DNA of 64,000 nucleotides from Aquibacillus sediminis (GCF_005870085.1 NZ_SZNM01000005.1:62001-126000), one strand, 5' to 3'; positions 1 to 8,326 are shown, counted from the first letter of the stretch. The notes: generated from the sequence alone by a model not told the origin. Made by a program: numbers and translations.

Positions 1-119
1 TTTTTTTAATAATTAGGTAATCCGTCAAGACACTTCCACTCTACTTTGAATCGATTATAGATAGGGGGAGGTATACAAAAAAGAGTGGACAAGAATTCAA
101 TAGAAAGGACGTGGGTGAT

Positions 120-992
120 ATGGCTGTCACATTTAGTTGGCCGACAGATACGAGGCGTATTACTAGTGGGTACGGACAGCGGTGGGGACGATTGCATAGT
201 GGGACAGATATTGCGGATTCAGGATATCATGAAGTTTTTGCAACAGCAGATGGAACTGTCACGACATCTGTACACTCAAATAGTTACGGAGAATACATCA
301 TCTTAGAGCATGAAGTAGATGGGATTATTTGGGAAAGTTTATATGCCCATATGCGCTCTAGATCTCGCCGTGTATTTAAAGGGGATCGTGTACGCCAAGG
401 ACAAACGATTGGTGTAATGGGTAATACGGGTAATTCAACTGGTCAGCATCTTCATTTTGAATTGCATCGCGGTCGTTGGAACTCACAACGATCCAATTCT
501 GTAAATCCTACTGATTATTTAGAAAAGGAGATTTCAATTGATTACTATGCGACTGGTGATCTTGGTCCTGCAATCGGAAACCTCCAATCGCTTTTAAACA
601 AACTTGGTTTCTATCATGGCGCGATTGATAACTCGTTTGGGCCTTTAACAGAACAAGCTGTCCGAGATTTTCAACAAGATCAAAACATCACGGTTGATGG
701 ATACGTTGGACCAATCACACAAGCAAGATTAACAACAGCAATTAAAACATATCCGCTACCGGATGGGGTATATAATCGCTGGCGTCACGGAAGGCAACAG
801 CTAGATGCCGTAAAACAAATACAACGAGCACTAAACGCAGCAAATTTCCGCGTTGGGACCGTTGATGGTTATTATGGTCCGAAAACAGAGGATGCTATCA
901 GGCGATTTCAATCGATGTATTCTGATTTAAAAGTTGACGGGGTGTATGGACCAAATACGAAAGCAAAACTGGATGAGGAAGTGAATGACTAA
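120..992 (+). CDS. M23 family metallopeptidase with two peptidoglycan-binding domains
   Basis: Probable peptidoglycan endopeptidase. The N-terminal half carries the LytM/M23 pattern: a first zinc site in LHSGTDIAD and the HxH site in GQHLHFEL, with the usual glycine-rich strand between. The C-terminal half has two PG_binding_1-type repeats of about 60 residues, each ending in a VDGxxGPxT motif, which should bind cell wall. No signal peptide or membrane segment is visible, so export is unclear; related Bacillaceae proteins may be spore- or lysis-associated. The ATG at 120 is preferred; a GTG at 111 in the same frame would add three residues. It lies alone ahead of aprX. The family assignment is firm, the cellular role is not. 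Confidence 0.85.
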   Translation: MAVTFSWPTDTRRITSGYGQRWGRLHSGTDIADSGYHEVFATADGTVTTSVHSNSYGEYIILEHEVDGIIWESLYAHMRSRSRRVFKGDRVRQGQTIGVMGNTGNSTGQHLHFELHRGRWNSQRSNSVNPTDYLEKEISIDYYATGDLGPAIGNLQSLLNKLGFYHGAIDNSFGPLTEQAVRDFQQDQNITVDGYVGPITQARLTTAIKTYPLPDGVYNRWRHGRQQLDAVKQIQRALNAANFRVGTVDGYYGPKTEDAIRRFQSMYSDLKVDGVYGPNTKAKLDEEVND

Positions 993-1239
993 ATTTACTG
1001 TCCCGAAACAATCGAACGGGAAGAATTTCGGGCTATAAAAAAGATGTCGCACATCGAGTTTGTGTCAATACCCGCAACTTAAGTAGATTAACAGGTTATC
1101 TAATCTGAGCATAGCCCTATGTCATAGTCAAATAGACTAGGTCATTCACATATTATACTAGATTGATAGACAAACACCTTTCCAAGTTAACCTTCTCTTT
1201 CATAGATTACAACATCTGAGAGTAAAGGAGGTTTTAAAG

Positions 1240-2568
1240 GTGTTTGGCTATTCAATGGTACAAATGGTCCGCACACATGCAATAAAAATGGATACCTCCC
1301 TGCGTAATGAAGTATTAAATTTGTATAAACCATTCCGCTGGGTTCCATGTTTTATGCATGGATGGATTGAAAAACGAATAAAACGTCATAAACGAATGTC
1401 CGTTGTCATTCAATTTGAAAAGGGTTCCTATTATAAAGGGAAAAATACAGTAGCTAGTATGATGTCCAACCAACCTACTTGTTCAATTAGACATGAATTC
1501 CGAAGTATTTCTTGCTGCAGTGTAGATTTAACCCCAGAGGCATTAGAAATCATGCTGAATAACTGTAATACTATTCGTAAAGTGTATCTCAATCGAAAGG
1601 TCGAAGCATTATTAGACCATGCAGTTCCTTCTGCGAATGCAGAAAATGTCGTTCGAAATGGAACAACTCTAACAGGAAGAGGAACAACCGTAGCAGTGAT
1701 AGATACAGGGATCCAACCTCATCAAGATTTGGAAGGACGTATAACAGCATTTACAGATTTTATTAATGACCGTACAGATGCTTATGATGATAATGGACAT
1801 GGTACCCATTGTGCAGGTGATGTGGCTGGTGACGGATCGGCTTCAGGTGGAACTTATGCTGGACCTGCTCCGGAAGCGAATGTTATAGGTGTCAAGGTAT
1901 TAGATAAAATGGGGTCTGGGTCATTAGAAACGGTGATGCAAGGTGTTGAGTGGTGTATCGATTACAATGCAAGTAACAACACAGACCAAATTGACATTAT
2001 TAGTATGTCTTTAGGTTCACCAGCACAGCGATATGGGACGGAAAACGATGATCCGATGGTGCAAATAGTTGAGCAGGCTTGGGACAGCGGCATTGTAGTA
2101 TGTGTAGCAGCTGGAAATGAAGGGCCAGATCCACGTACAATCGCTAGTCCAGGGGTCAGTGATCAAGTCATAACTGTCGGTGCATTAGATGATCGTAATA
2201 CTTCAGAAACAAGATCTGATGATGATGTGGCAAACTTCTCGAGTAGAGGACCAACCATTTATGGTGTAACCAAGCCAGATATATTGGCGCCAGGTGTGAA
2301 TATCGTTTCTTTAAGGGCGCCAGGATCCTATCTAGATAAAATTCAAAAAACTAGTCGTGTCGATACGGATTATTTTGTGTTATCGGGAACATCAATGGCA
2401 ACACCAATTTGCGCAGGTGTTGTTGCCCTCATGAAACAACACGATCCAAATTTAACTCCTCTTCAAATAAAAACACAATTAAAAGATGGAGCGGTTTTAT
2501 GGGAAGATCGAGATCCGAATATCTACGGTGCAGGGTATATTAATGCGGAAGAATCAATCCCAGGATAA
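1240..2568 (+). CDS. aprX: Subtilisin-family serine protease AprX
   Basis: S8 peptidase of 442 residues, the same length as B. subtilis AprX and matching its N-terminus (MFGYSMVQMVR). The catalytic triad is visible: Asp in VAVIDTGI, His in GHGTHCAGD and Ser in SGTSMATP. The oxyanion-hole Asn lies in VAAGNEGP. There is no signal peptide, in line with the intracellular AprX group. A short propeptide-like region of about 130 residues precedes the catalytic domain. The GTG start at 1240 follows AAAGGAGG at ideal distance. The gene is monocistronic, with a hairpin terminator directly after it. In B. subtilis AprX is expressed in late stationary phase and is dispensable; the substrate here is unknown. 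Confidence 0.95.
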   Translation: MFGYSMVQMVRTHAIKMDTSLRNEVLNLYKPFRWVPCFMHGWIEKRIKRHKRMSVVIQFEKGSYYKGKNTVASMMSNQPTCSIRHEFRSISCCSVDLTPEALEIMLNNCNTIRKVYLNRKVEALLDHAVPSANAENVVRNGTTLTGRGTTVAVIDTGIQPHQDLEGRITAFTDFINDRTDAYDDNGHGTHCAGDVAGDGSASGGTYAGPAPEANVIGVKVLDKMGSGSLETVMQGVEWCIDYNASNNTDQIDIISMSLGSPAQRYGTENDDPMVQIVEQAWDSGIVVCVAAGNEGPDPRTIASPGVSDQVITVGALDDRNTSETRSDDDVANFSSRGPTIYGVTKPDILAPGVNIVSLRAPGSYLDKIQKTSRVDTDYFVLSGTSMATPICAGVVALMKQHDPNLTPLQIKTQLKDGAVLWEDRDPNIYGAGYINAEESIPG

Positions 2569-2581
2569 AATTCTTTCAATA

Positions 2582-2626
2582 AAATGCCAGATACGAATGA
2601 TCTATTTGTGTCTGGCATTTCTTTTT
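2582..2626 (+). terminator. Rho-independent terminator after aprX
   Basis: A ten-base inverted repeat AAATGCCAGA...TCTGGCATTT is followed by CTTTTT. Confidence 0.8.
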
Positions 2627-2734
2627 GACGGCGTGAAAAGAACTAGGAGAAACACATTGCCCGAATCAGAATAACTGTGAGAGAAAAGCAATTAATAAGT
2701 CTATACGTAATACATGCTAGGGTATAAAGTTGTG

Positions 2735-2887
2735 TTATTTTGATTTACCTTTAAAATACTTATTTGCTGCCTGCATGTTACAAAAAGTGAGACCTCCAAC
2801 TTTAATGTAACAGCGAGGACAAAGAGATTTTTTGGTATACATACAATAGCTAGTAGCTCGCTGACTACAATAATGACACTTTTCCAT
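2735..2887 (-). CDS. Small CxxC zinc-ribbon-like protein (50 aa)
   Basis: An ORF of 50 codons on the minus strand that begins MEKCHYCSQRATSYC and contains CHYC and CPRC pairs plus two further cysteines (SYC, TFC). This arrangement fits a tiny zinc-binding ribbon. A good ribosome binding site (GGAGTGAG) lies seven bases before the ATG, and the protein ends in a lysine-rich tail. It stands alone between aprX and the sulfur region and reads against both. I do not recognise a named family; nucleic-acid or protein binding is only a guess from the fold type. Confidence 0.6.
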   Translation of the reverse strand: MEKCHYCSQRATSYCMYTKKSLCPRCYIKVGGLTFCNMQAANKYFKGKSK

Positions 2888-3073
2888 TAAAACTCACTCC
2901 GTTTCTAGTAATTTGATTACTACTATCAATTTATGAATGATGAGATCGATGTATTCTAGCGATCTGGTATTGTTGAAGATCCTTACTATAAAATGGCTTT
3001 GTAAAAGTGTCATTTCACAATGGATATAAAAAATTCCGATGTAACGTTTGTTCGGATGGGTGAAAGTGGGCTC

Positions 3074-3127
3074 TTATTCCGTTACTTCGCAAATACCTCC
3101 AGTTTGTGGAATGGCTTGGATCTTCAT
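3074..3127 (-). CDS. Possible 17-residue peptide ORF
   Basis: A very short minus-strand ORF (MKIQAIPQTGGICEVTE) with an unusually good ribosome binding site, GGGGAGG, seven to eight bases before the ATG. It could be the remnant N-terminus of a lost gene or chance. The rest of 2888-3210 shows no coding pattern I can support. Confidence 0.2.
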   Translation of the reverse strand: MKIQAIPQTGGICEVTE

Positions 3128-3214
3128 TCTGATATCCTCCCCGCTTACCTACTCAAAGTTGATTGCAAAATCACAACGTGCAAAATGAACCTTTAAAAAA
3201 TATAAATAAGGATG

Positions 3215-3243
3215 TTGACATAATACCTGCAGGGGTATACAAT
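3215..3243 (+). promoter_or_regulatory. Promoter with CstR-type operator in the spacer (P1)
   Basis: TTGACA (3215-3220) and TACAAT (3238-3243) are separated by exactly 17 bp. The spacer is almost filled by the palindrome ATACCTGCAGGGGTAT (3223-3238), which overlaps the first base of the -10. A repressor bound here would block RNA polymerase. The palindrome has the GC-centred form bound by CsoR/CstR proteins, and a CstR gene lies at 11283. Confidence 0.75.
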
Positions 3244-3318
3244 GAGAATTGTCAGGCGGACACGACCGGCTGTTCAGCAGTAACGAAAAATGACTAACAA
3301 ATGCCGAAAGAGAGAGGG

Positions 3319-3364
3319 TTGACATCCTAGGTTATTTTTACTATTATAATACCCATAGGGGTAA
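3319..3364 (+). promoter_or_regulatory. Second promoter with CstR-type operator at the -10/+1 region (P2)
   Basis: TTGACA (3319-3324) and TATTAT (3342-3347) lie 17 bp apart. The operator-like palindrome ATACCCATAGGGGTAA (3349-3364) follows the -10 and covers the likely start point. It is the closer of two tandem promoters driving the DsrE2 gene at 3422. Confidence 0.65.
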
Positions 3365-3421
3365 CCGTACTGGTCAAAAAATCAAATACTAATTTTTAAA
3401 TATAACAAGGAGGACTTTATT

Positions 3422-3901
3422 ATGTCTGAGAACAAAAAAACAACGATTGTCTTATTTAGTGGTGATTACGATAAAGCAATGGCGGCATACATCATTGCCA
3501 ATGGTGCTGCAGCATATGATCACGAGGTAACGATTTTCCACACTTTCTGGGGATTAAACGCACTGCGTAAAGATGAGAATGTACCAGTTAAAAAAGGATT
3601 TATGGAAAAAATGTTTGGGAAAATGATGCCACGAGGCGCAGATAAGCTTGGCCTATCAAAAATGCAATATGCTGGCTTGGGGCCAAAAATGATTAAAGGT
3701 GTTATGAAAAAACACAATGCCTTGCCATTGCCACAGTTAGTTGAGATGGCACAAGAACAAGATGTAAAACTAGTAGCATGTACGATGACAATGGATCTAC
3801 TAGGTTTACAAAAAGAAGAATTGTTAGATGATATTGACTATGCAGGTGTTGCTGCCTATTTAGGTGATGCGGAAGACGGTAATGTAAATCTATTTATCTA
3901 A
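3422..3901 (+). CDS. yrkE: DsrE/DsrF-like family protein (DsrE2, YrkE-like)
   Basis: A 159-residue protein resembling B. subtilis YrkE and the DsrE2 group of sulfur-trafficking proteins. The N-terminus (KKTTIVLFSGDYDKAMAAYI) gives the Rossmann-like beta-alpha start. The family cysteine is in VKLVACTMTMDLLG, the expected persulfide acceptor. A membrane-active helix is possible around residues 55-80, as in other DsrE2 proteins. It has a strong AAGGAGGAC ribosome binding site and two operator-bearing promoters upstream, and it is the first gene of the persulfide operon. Family knowledge suggests transfer of persulfide between rhodanese and TusA partners, which are its direct neighbours. Confidence 0.9.
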   Translation: MSENKKTTIVLFSGDYDKAMAAYIIANGAAAYDHEVTIFHTFWGLNALRKDENVPVKKGFMEKMFGKMMPRGADKLGLSKMQYAGLGPKMIKGVMKKHNALPLPQLVEMAQEQDVKLVACTMTMDLLGLQKEELLDDIDYAGVAAYLGDAEDGNVNLFI

Positions 3902-3943
3902 TAAATAGAAGGGAATATTCCCTTCCTAAAAGGAGCCAACAAA

Positions 3944-4306
3944 ATGGAATATATCAATTATCTTTTACTAGCACTGATTGTATTTTTTATTGTAAAACGG
4001 TTTATACCAACAATAGGCATTACCAACATTTCAACAGCAGAATTGAAAAATCAATTAAATGATAAAAGTAAACAATTTGTCGATGTTCGCACACCTGGTG
4101 AGTTCAAGGGGAACCATATTAAAGAGTTTAAAAATATTCCGCTTAACACATTAGTACAAAAAGCAGAAAAGCAATTATCCAAAGACGAAGAAGTCGTTGT
4201 GATTTGTGCGAGTGGGATGCGTAGTCAAAAAGCTAGCAAACTATTAAAAAATGCAGGATTTACAAATGTAACCAATGTTAAAGGCGGAATGAACGCTTGG
4301 CGTTAA
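3944..4306 (+). CDS. Membrane-anchored rhodanese-like sulfurtransferase
   Basis: A 120-residue protein. Residues 3-17 form one hydrophobic helix ahead of KRFIP, so the rhodanese domain (from about residue 30) is tethered to the membrane. The active-site loop is intact: Cys in VVVICASGMRSQKA. The DVRTPGEF motif and the final GGMNAW motif are standard for the fold. The ribosome binding site AAAGGAG fits the ATG. It follows the DsrE2 gene by about 40 bp and runs with the next rhodanese, so co-transcription is likely. It should carry a cysteine persulfide; donor and acceptor cannot be read from sequence. Confidence 0.9.
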   Translation: MEYINYLLLALIVFFIVKRFIPTIGITNISTAELKNQLNDKSKQFVDVRTPGEFKGNHIKEFKNIPLNTLVQKAEKQLSKDEEVVVICASGMRSQKASKLLKNAGFTNVTNVKGGMNAWR

Positions 4307-4326
4307 GATCTAGGGGGGAGACAACT

Positions 4327-4620
4327 ATGAAACAACTAACAGCTAACGAAGTAAAAGAACTTTTAACAAAGCAAGACTTAAATATTGTAGACGTTCGAGA
4401 AGTTGATGAGGTGAAGGAAGGGAAAATCCCTGGAGCGATGAACATCCCCTTAGGGCTATTAGAGTTCCGTATGCATGAACTTGATAAATCAAAAGAATAT
4501 ATTATGGTATGCCGCTCTGGTGGTCGAAGTGGTCGTGCATCACAATTCCTTGAAAGTCAGGGCTTTAAGATCACCAACATGACAGGTGGTATGCTTGCGT
4601 GGGAAGGTGACGTAGAATAA
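4327..4620 (+). CDS. Single-domain rhodanese-like protein
   Basis: A soluble rhodanese of 97 residues with the active-site loop CRSGGRSGRA, the DVREVDEV motif and the closing GGMLAWEGD. The ATG at 4327 follows AGGGGGGAGA well; an in-frame upstream start at 4297 would overlap the previous gene and lacks a ribosome binding site. It lies 20 bp after the membrane-anchored rhodanese and is paralogous to the gene at 11666, with which it shares the VCRSGGRSG core. Role: persulfide carrier or thiosulfate sulfurtransferase in the same operon. Confidence 0.9.
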   Translation: MKQLTANEVKELLTKQDLNIVDVREVDEVKEGKIPGAMNIPLGLLEFRMHELDKSKEYIMVCRSGGRSGRASQFLESQGFKITNMTGGMLAWEGDVE

Positions 4621-4632
4621 GGTTGTTCTACG

Positions 4633-4659
4633 CACCTGTCCAACAGGTGGAAATTTTTT
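4633..4659 (+). terminator. Weak intrinsic terminator or attenuator
   Basis: CACCTGT-CCA-ACAGGTG makes a seven-base stem followed shortly by seven T. It falls between the second rhodanese and the yrkF-like gene, just before another CstR-type palindrome. Confidence 0.55.
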
Positions 4660-4670
4660 TAATTAAAAAT

Positions 4671-4686
4671 ATACCCTAATAGGTAT
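4671..4686 (+). promoter_or_regulatory. CstR-type operator just upstream of the yrkF-like start codon
   Basis: The palindrome ATACCCTAATAGGTAT matches the other sites in the region but ends only 14 bases before the ATG at 4701 and abuts the ribosome binding site TTTGGAGG. The expected -35 position reads TTAAAA and no -10 fits, so it may act as a roadblock rather than a promoter operator. Confidence 0.6.
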
Positions 4687-4700
4687 TTGGAGGTTGTAAT

Positions 4701-5267
4701 ATGGAACAATTAAAAGCGGATCATTTGTTAGATGCAAAAGGGTTAGCATGCCCAATGCCAATCGTGAAAACTAAAAAAGCGATGAAAGATGTAGAAGCAG
4801 GGCAAGTCATCGAAGTGCAAGCAACAGATAAAGGCTCAAAGGCTGATATCGAAGCTTGGGCAAACAGTGCTGGACATCAGTATTTAGGAACAATTGAAGA
4901 AGGTGAAACATTAAAACACTATCTAAGAAAGTCTACTGATGAAGAAACAGTAGAAAAGAAACATCCACATACCACACCAAATGAAGCGTTACAAGCGAAG
5001 TTAGCAGACAATGTGGTTGTGCTTGATGTAAGAGAAGCAGCAGAATATGCATTTAATCATATTCCTAACGCGAAATCTATTCCATTAGGAGAAATTGAAA
5101 CGCGTATGGATGAACTGAACAAAGAAGATGAAATCTATGTGATTTGTCGTACTGGAAGTAGAAGTGACTTAGCGGCACAAAAATTAGCGGATAATGGCTT
5201 TAACCATGTTGTGAATGTATTACCAGGTATGAGTGAGTGGTCTGGAGAAACAACCAAATTAACCTAA
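4701..5267 (+). CDS. yrkF: TusA-rhodanese fusion sulfurtransferase (YrkF-like)
   Basis: A 188-residue two-domain protein. Residues 1-75 are TusA-like with the sulfur-carrying motif LDAKGLACPMPIVKTKKAM. Residues about 90-185 are a rhodanese with active-site Cys in YVICRTGSRSDLA and the closing PGMSEW. The order matches B. subtilis YrkF (about 185 aa). The fusion should allow intramolecular persulfide transfer from the rhodanese cysteine to the TusA cysteine. It is followed after 12 bp by a glutaredoxin and then by the persulfide dioxygenase gene. Confidence 0.92.
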   Translation: MEQLKADHLLDAKGLACPMPIVKTKKAMKDVEAGQVIEVQATDKGSKADIEAWANSAGHQYLGTIEEGETLKHYLRKSTDEETVEKKHPHTTPNEALQAKLADNVVVLDVREAAEYAFNHIPNAKSIPLGEIETRMDELNKEDEIYVICRTGSRSDLAAQKLADNGFNHVVNVLPGMSEWSGETTKLT

Positions 5268-5279
5268 GGAGGAAGTATA

Positions 5280-5513
5280 ATGAATAATATTACCGTTTAT
5301 ACAACCACACAATGTCCATATTGTGTGATGATGAAAAATTTCTTAGTAGATAAAAATATCGAATTCACAGAGGTTAATGTGGAAAAGGATCCTCAATCAA
5401 TGCAACGTGTGGTGCAAACAACAGGACAAATGGGGGTACCACAGACAGAAATAAATGGTAAATGGGTATTAGGGTTTGATCCAAATAAAATTATGGATGC
5501 ATTAAAAAAGTAA
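5280..5513 (+). CDS. Glutaredoxin-like protein
   Basis: A 77-residue glutaredoxin/NrdH-type thiol-disulfide protein with the dithiol active site CPYC at residues 12-15 and the cis-proline segment MGVPQTEI. Length and fold order (beta-alpha-beta, CPYC, then VPQ and a final GFDPNKI) are normal. AAGGAGGAAG lies directly upstream. Its place between a TusA-rhodanese and a persulfide dioxygenase suggests that it reduces mixed disulfides or persulfides made on these carriers. The electron donor is unknown; many Bacillaceae lack glutathione, so bacillithiol or thioredoxin reductase are candidates (inference). Confidence 0.88.
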   Translation: MNNITVYTTTQCPYCVMMKNFLVDKNIEFTEVNVEKDPQSMQRVVQTTGQMGVPQTEINGKWVLGFDPNKIMDALKK

Positions 5514-5536
5514 ATCAAAATTTTTTAATTTCAATT

Positions 5537-5553
5537 ATACTACAGGGGGTAAT
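5537..5553 (+). promoter_or_regulatory. Degenerate CstR-type operator overlapping the yrkH-like ribosome binding site
   Basis: ATACTACAGGGGGTAAT keeps the ATAC and GGGTA halves of the palindrome found elsewhere. Its right half is also the ribosome binding site for the ATG at 5560, so repression could act on elongation or translation. The match is imperfect. Confidence 0.35.
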
Positions 5554-5559
5554 TTGAAA

Positions 5560-6687
5560 ATGGCAGTAAACGCAATGAACGCAAGTGATGTAACGAAAAA
5601 GGTGTTTAACAAAGAAGAATTATTTATCTTAGATGTTCGTAATGAAGATGCTTTTGCAGATTGGAAAATTGAAGGGCATAACTTTGACTACTTGAACATT
5701 CCTTATTTTGAACTATTAGATGGTGTAGAAGAAATTATCGAAAAACTTCCATCAGACAAAGATATCTTAGTTGTCTGTGCCAAAGAAGGTTCATCTGTCA
5801 TGGTAGCAGAAATGCTTTCTGATGAAGGTTTAGACGTATCTTATCTACAAGGTGGTATGAAAGCATGGAGTGAACACCTAGAGCCTGTAAAAGTTGGCGA
5901 TCTAAATGATGGTGGGGAACTGTATCAATTCGTACGTATCGGAAAAGGGTGTCTTTCTTACATGGTTATCTCTAATGGGGAAGCGGCAATTATCGATGCG
6001 ACACGTATGACAGATATTTTCCTAGATTTTGCTGAAGAAAAAGGTGCGACAATCACGAACGTATTTGATACGCACTTACACGCAGACCACATCTCTGGAG
6101 GAAGAACGATTGCAGAGAAAACAAATGCAACGTACTGGTTACCTCCAAAAGATGCAACAGAAGTTACATTTGAATATGAGGCATTAGAAGGTGGAAATGT
6201 TGTAACAATCGGTAACACAGCAATCGAAATTCACGCACTCTATTCACCAGGACATACGATTGGATCTACTTCATTCGTAGTAGATGAGAAATATCTAATG
6301 TCAGGGGATATTCTATTCATCGACTCGATCGGCCGCCCAGACCTAGCGGGACTTGCTGATGATTGGGTAGGTGACTTAAGAGAAAGTCTATATTCTCGTT
6401 ATAGAGAACTATCTGATGAATTAGTTGTTCTGCCAGCACACTTTATGATTATTGATGAATTAAACGAAGACGGATCTGTTGGTGAAAAACTAGGTAAACT
6501 ATTCGCTGAAAACCATGGCTTGAACATGGAAGACGAAAACGAGTTTAGAAGAATCGTGACAGAAAACTTACCACCACAACCAAACGCGTACCAAGAAATT
6601 CGTGAAACAAACATGGGTAAAATTACACCAGAAGAAGAAAAGCAAAGAGAAATGGAAATCGGACCAAACCGTTGTGCGGTGAGATAA
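5560..6687 (+). CDS. yrkH: Rhodanese-metallo-beta-lactamase fusion, probable persulfide dioxygenase (YrkH-like)
   Basis: A 375-residue protein. Residues 1-105 form a rhodanese domain with Cys in [11 protein letters not shown]; residues 115-375 form an MBL-fold hydrolase of the ETHE1/glyoxalase II type. The metal site shows as HLHADH, with further ligands in [16 protein letters not shown] and LPAHF. This family oxidises persulfide sulfur to sulfite with O2 and Fe(II). In S. aureus CstB the MBL part comes first; here, as in B. subtilis YrkH, a rhodanese leads. The ATG at 5560 is chosen because CAGGGGGT is nine bases upstream; a TTG at 5554 is possible. The product sulfite could leave through the TauE-like exporter at 7543. 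Confidence 0.92.
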   Translation: MAVNAMNASDVTKKVFNKEELFILDVRNEDAFADWKIEGHNFDYLNIPYFELLDGVEEIIEKLPSDKDILVVCAKEGSSVMVAEMLSDEGLDVSYLQGGMKAWSEHLEPVKVGDLNDGGELYQFVRIGKGCLSYMVISNGEAAIIDATRMTDIFLDFAEEKGATITNVFDTHLHADHISGGRTIAEKTNATYWLPPKDATEVTFEYEALEGGNVVTIGNTAIEIHALYSPGHTIGSTSFVVDEKYLMSGDILFIDSIGRPDLAGLADDWVGDLRESLYSRYRELSDELVVLPAHFMIIDELNEDGSVGEKLGKLFAENHGLNMEDENEFRRIVTENLPPQPNAYQEIRETNMGKITPEEEKQREMEIGPNRCAVR

Positions 6688-6706
6688 GAAGATTTTAATT
6701 GAAAAA

Positions 6707-7122
6707 ACGTGTATATCTGGAGGCGATAAAGCTCCAGATGTACACGAAAAGCTGGGAAACGTGCACATTAGAGAGAGAAAAAGCTCTAGATGTACACGAA
6801 ACTGCAAGAAACGTGCACATTAGCGTGAAAAAAAGCCCCAGATGTACACGAAAAGCCGGGAAACGTGCACATTAGAGAGAGAAAAAGCTCCAGATATACA
6901 CGAAAAGCCGAGAAACGTGCACATTAGAGAGAGAAAAAGCTCTAGATGTACACGAAAAGCCGAGAAACGTGCACATTAGAGAGAGAAAAAGCTCTAGATG
7001 TACACGAAAAGCTGGGAAACGTGCATATTAGAGAGAGAAAAAGCTCCAGATATACACGAAAAGCCGAGAAACGTGCACATTAGCGTGAAAAAAAGCTCTA
7101 GATGTACACGAAACTGCAATTA
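6707..7122 (+). repeat. Eight tandem copies of a 52-bp hairpin-forming repeat
   Basis: The unit starts at 6707 and recurs every 52 bases exactly (6707, 6759, 6811, 6863, 6915, 6967, 7019, 7071). Each unit begins ACGTGCACATTAG and later holds CTAGATGTACACG, which pair with each other to give a stem of about 14 bp with a purine-rich loop. Unit 1 has the most complete stem (CGTGTATATCTGGAG against CTCCAGATGTACACG, with one G-T pair). Some units vary (GCGTGAAAA or ATATACACG). The array fills most of the gap between the persulfide dioxygenase and TusA genes. There are no unique spacers, so it is not a CRISPR. No coding content is apparent. Confidence 0.9.
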
Positions 7123-7224
7123 ATCTTTATATCTGAATCAAATTTAGGCATTAATATACACGTTCGCTCTCAAGAGAGAAACAAAGATCATATTAATTAA
7201 AAACAACCCTAGGAGGTATGGATA

Positions 7225-7452
7225 ATGGACGTAACAAAAGTATTAGATGCAAAAGGATTGGCATGTCCAATGCCGATTGTAAGAACAAAAAAGGCGATGA
7301 ACGAATTAGAAAGTGGTGACATTCTAGAAGTGCATGCTACAGATAAAGGGGCAAAAAGTGACCTTACAGCATGGGCGAAATCTGGTGGTCATGAGTTATT
7401 ACAAGATACCGAAGAAAATGACGTATTAAAGTTTTGGATTAAAAAAGGTTAA
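7225..7452 (+). CDS. yrkI: TusA-family sulfur carrier (YrkI-like)
   Basis: A stand-alone TusA of 75 residues with the motif LDAKGLACPMPIVRTKKAM, whose Cys carries the persulfide. It is nearly identical over its length to the TusA at 11984 (both end VLKFWIKKG), so one is a recent duplicate. The order dioxygenase, TusA, TauE exporter matches B. subtilis yrkH-yrkI-yrkJ. Its ribosome binding site, AGGAGG, sits in a half-palindrome (ACCCTAGGAGGTATGG) that resembles a decayed CstR site. A terminator follows. Confidence 0.92.
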   Translation: MDVTKVLDAKGLACPMPIVRTKKAMNELESGDILEVHATDKGAKSDLTAWAKSGGHELLQDTEENDVLKFWIKKG

Positions 7453-7464
7453 AAAAAGAAACGT

Positions 7465-7524
7465 GGCCCTTGAAATGAACATACAGGCAAAGACAATAAC
7501 CTGTATGCTCTCAGGGGCCTTTTT
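7465..7524 (+). terminator. Long hairpin terminator after the TusA gene
   Basis: GGCCCTTGA...CATACAGG pairs with CCTGTATG...TCAGGGGCC, followed by TTTTT. Since the exporter gene at 7543 starts only 18 bp later, read-through or attenuation is likely. Confidence 0.75.
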
Positions 7525-7542
7525 AAAGGGGAGAAAGCAGGG

Positions 7543-8319
7543 ATGGATCTCGCATTTATCATTACGATTTTTCTTATAGGTTTTTTTGGTTCGTTTATTT
7601 CAGGGATGTTAGGCATCGGTGGTTCTATTATTAAATATCCGATGCTTTTATATATTCCACCATTATTTGGACTTACAGCATTTACAGCTCACGAAGTTTC
7701 AGGTATTAGTGCAGTACAAGTGCTGTTTGCAACCATTGGTGGTGTTTGGGCATATCGTAAAGGCGGCTATTTAAACAAAACACTAATCCTATATATGGGA
7801 GTTAGTATTTTAATTGGTAGTTTTATTGGTGGTTATGGTTCCAAGTTAATGCCTGAAGCAGGTATTAATCTTGTCTACGGAATACTAGCCTTGATTGCAG
7901 CAGTCATGATGTTTGTGCCGAAAAAAGGTGTCGATGATATTCCGTTTGATCAAGTAACATTTAACAAAGGTTTAGCAGCGATTCTAGCATTAATCGTAGG
8001 GGTTGGTGCAGGGATTGTAGGGGCAGCAGGTGCCTTCTTATTGGTTCCGATTATGCTTGTTGTGTTAAAGATCCCGACACGAATGACGATTGCCTCTTCC
8101 TTGGCGATTACTTTTATTTCTTCGATTGGGGCAACCGTTGGAAAAGTTACCACTGGTCAAGTCGATTATTTTCCAGCAGCTATTATGATTATTGCTAGTT
8201 TAATTGCTTCACCTCTAGGAGCAAATGCTGGTAAAAAAGTAAATACGAAAGCATTACAAATAATATTAGCACTACTAATTTTAGGAACAGCTATCAAAAT
8301 CTGGATCGATATTTTGTAG
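7543..8319 (+). CDS. yrkJ: TauE/SafE-family sulfite or sulfur-compound exporter (YrkJ-like)
   Basis: A 258-residue membrane protein with about eight hydrophobic segments and the two family repeats, [17 protein letters not shown] near the N-terminus and [17 protein letters not shown] near residue 150. It belongs to TauE/SafE (TSUP) and matches B. subtilis YrkJ by length and position. Next to a persulfide dioxygenase, the likely cargo is sulfite or thiosulfate leaving the cell; the substrate is not shown by sequence. It is the last gene of the yrkEFHIJ-like block. Confidence 0.9.
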   Translation: MDLAFIITIFLIGFFGSFISGMLGIGGSIIKYPMLLYIPPLFGLTAFTAHEVSGISAVQVLFATIGGVWAYRKGGYLNKTLILYMGVSILIGSFIGGYGSKLMPEAGINLVYGILALIAAVMMFVPKKGVDDIPFDQVTFNKGLAAILALIVGVGAGIVGAAGAFLLVPIMLVVLKIPTRMTIASSLAITFISSIGATVGKVTTGQVDYFPAAIMIIASLIASPLGANAGKKVNTKALQIILALLILGTAIKIWIDIL

Positions 8320-8326
8320 AATTTGT

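Noticed and set aside
6568-6807. 79-codon minus-strand ORF
   Set aside because: Antisense to the end of the dioxygenase gene and the hairpin array, with low-complexity Phe/Ser content.
6707-7122. CRISPR-like array
   Set aside because: The 52-bp units follow each other without unique spacers, and no cas gene is in the window.
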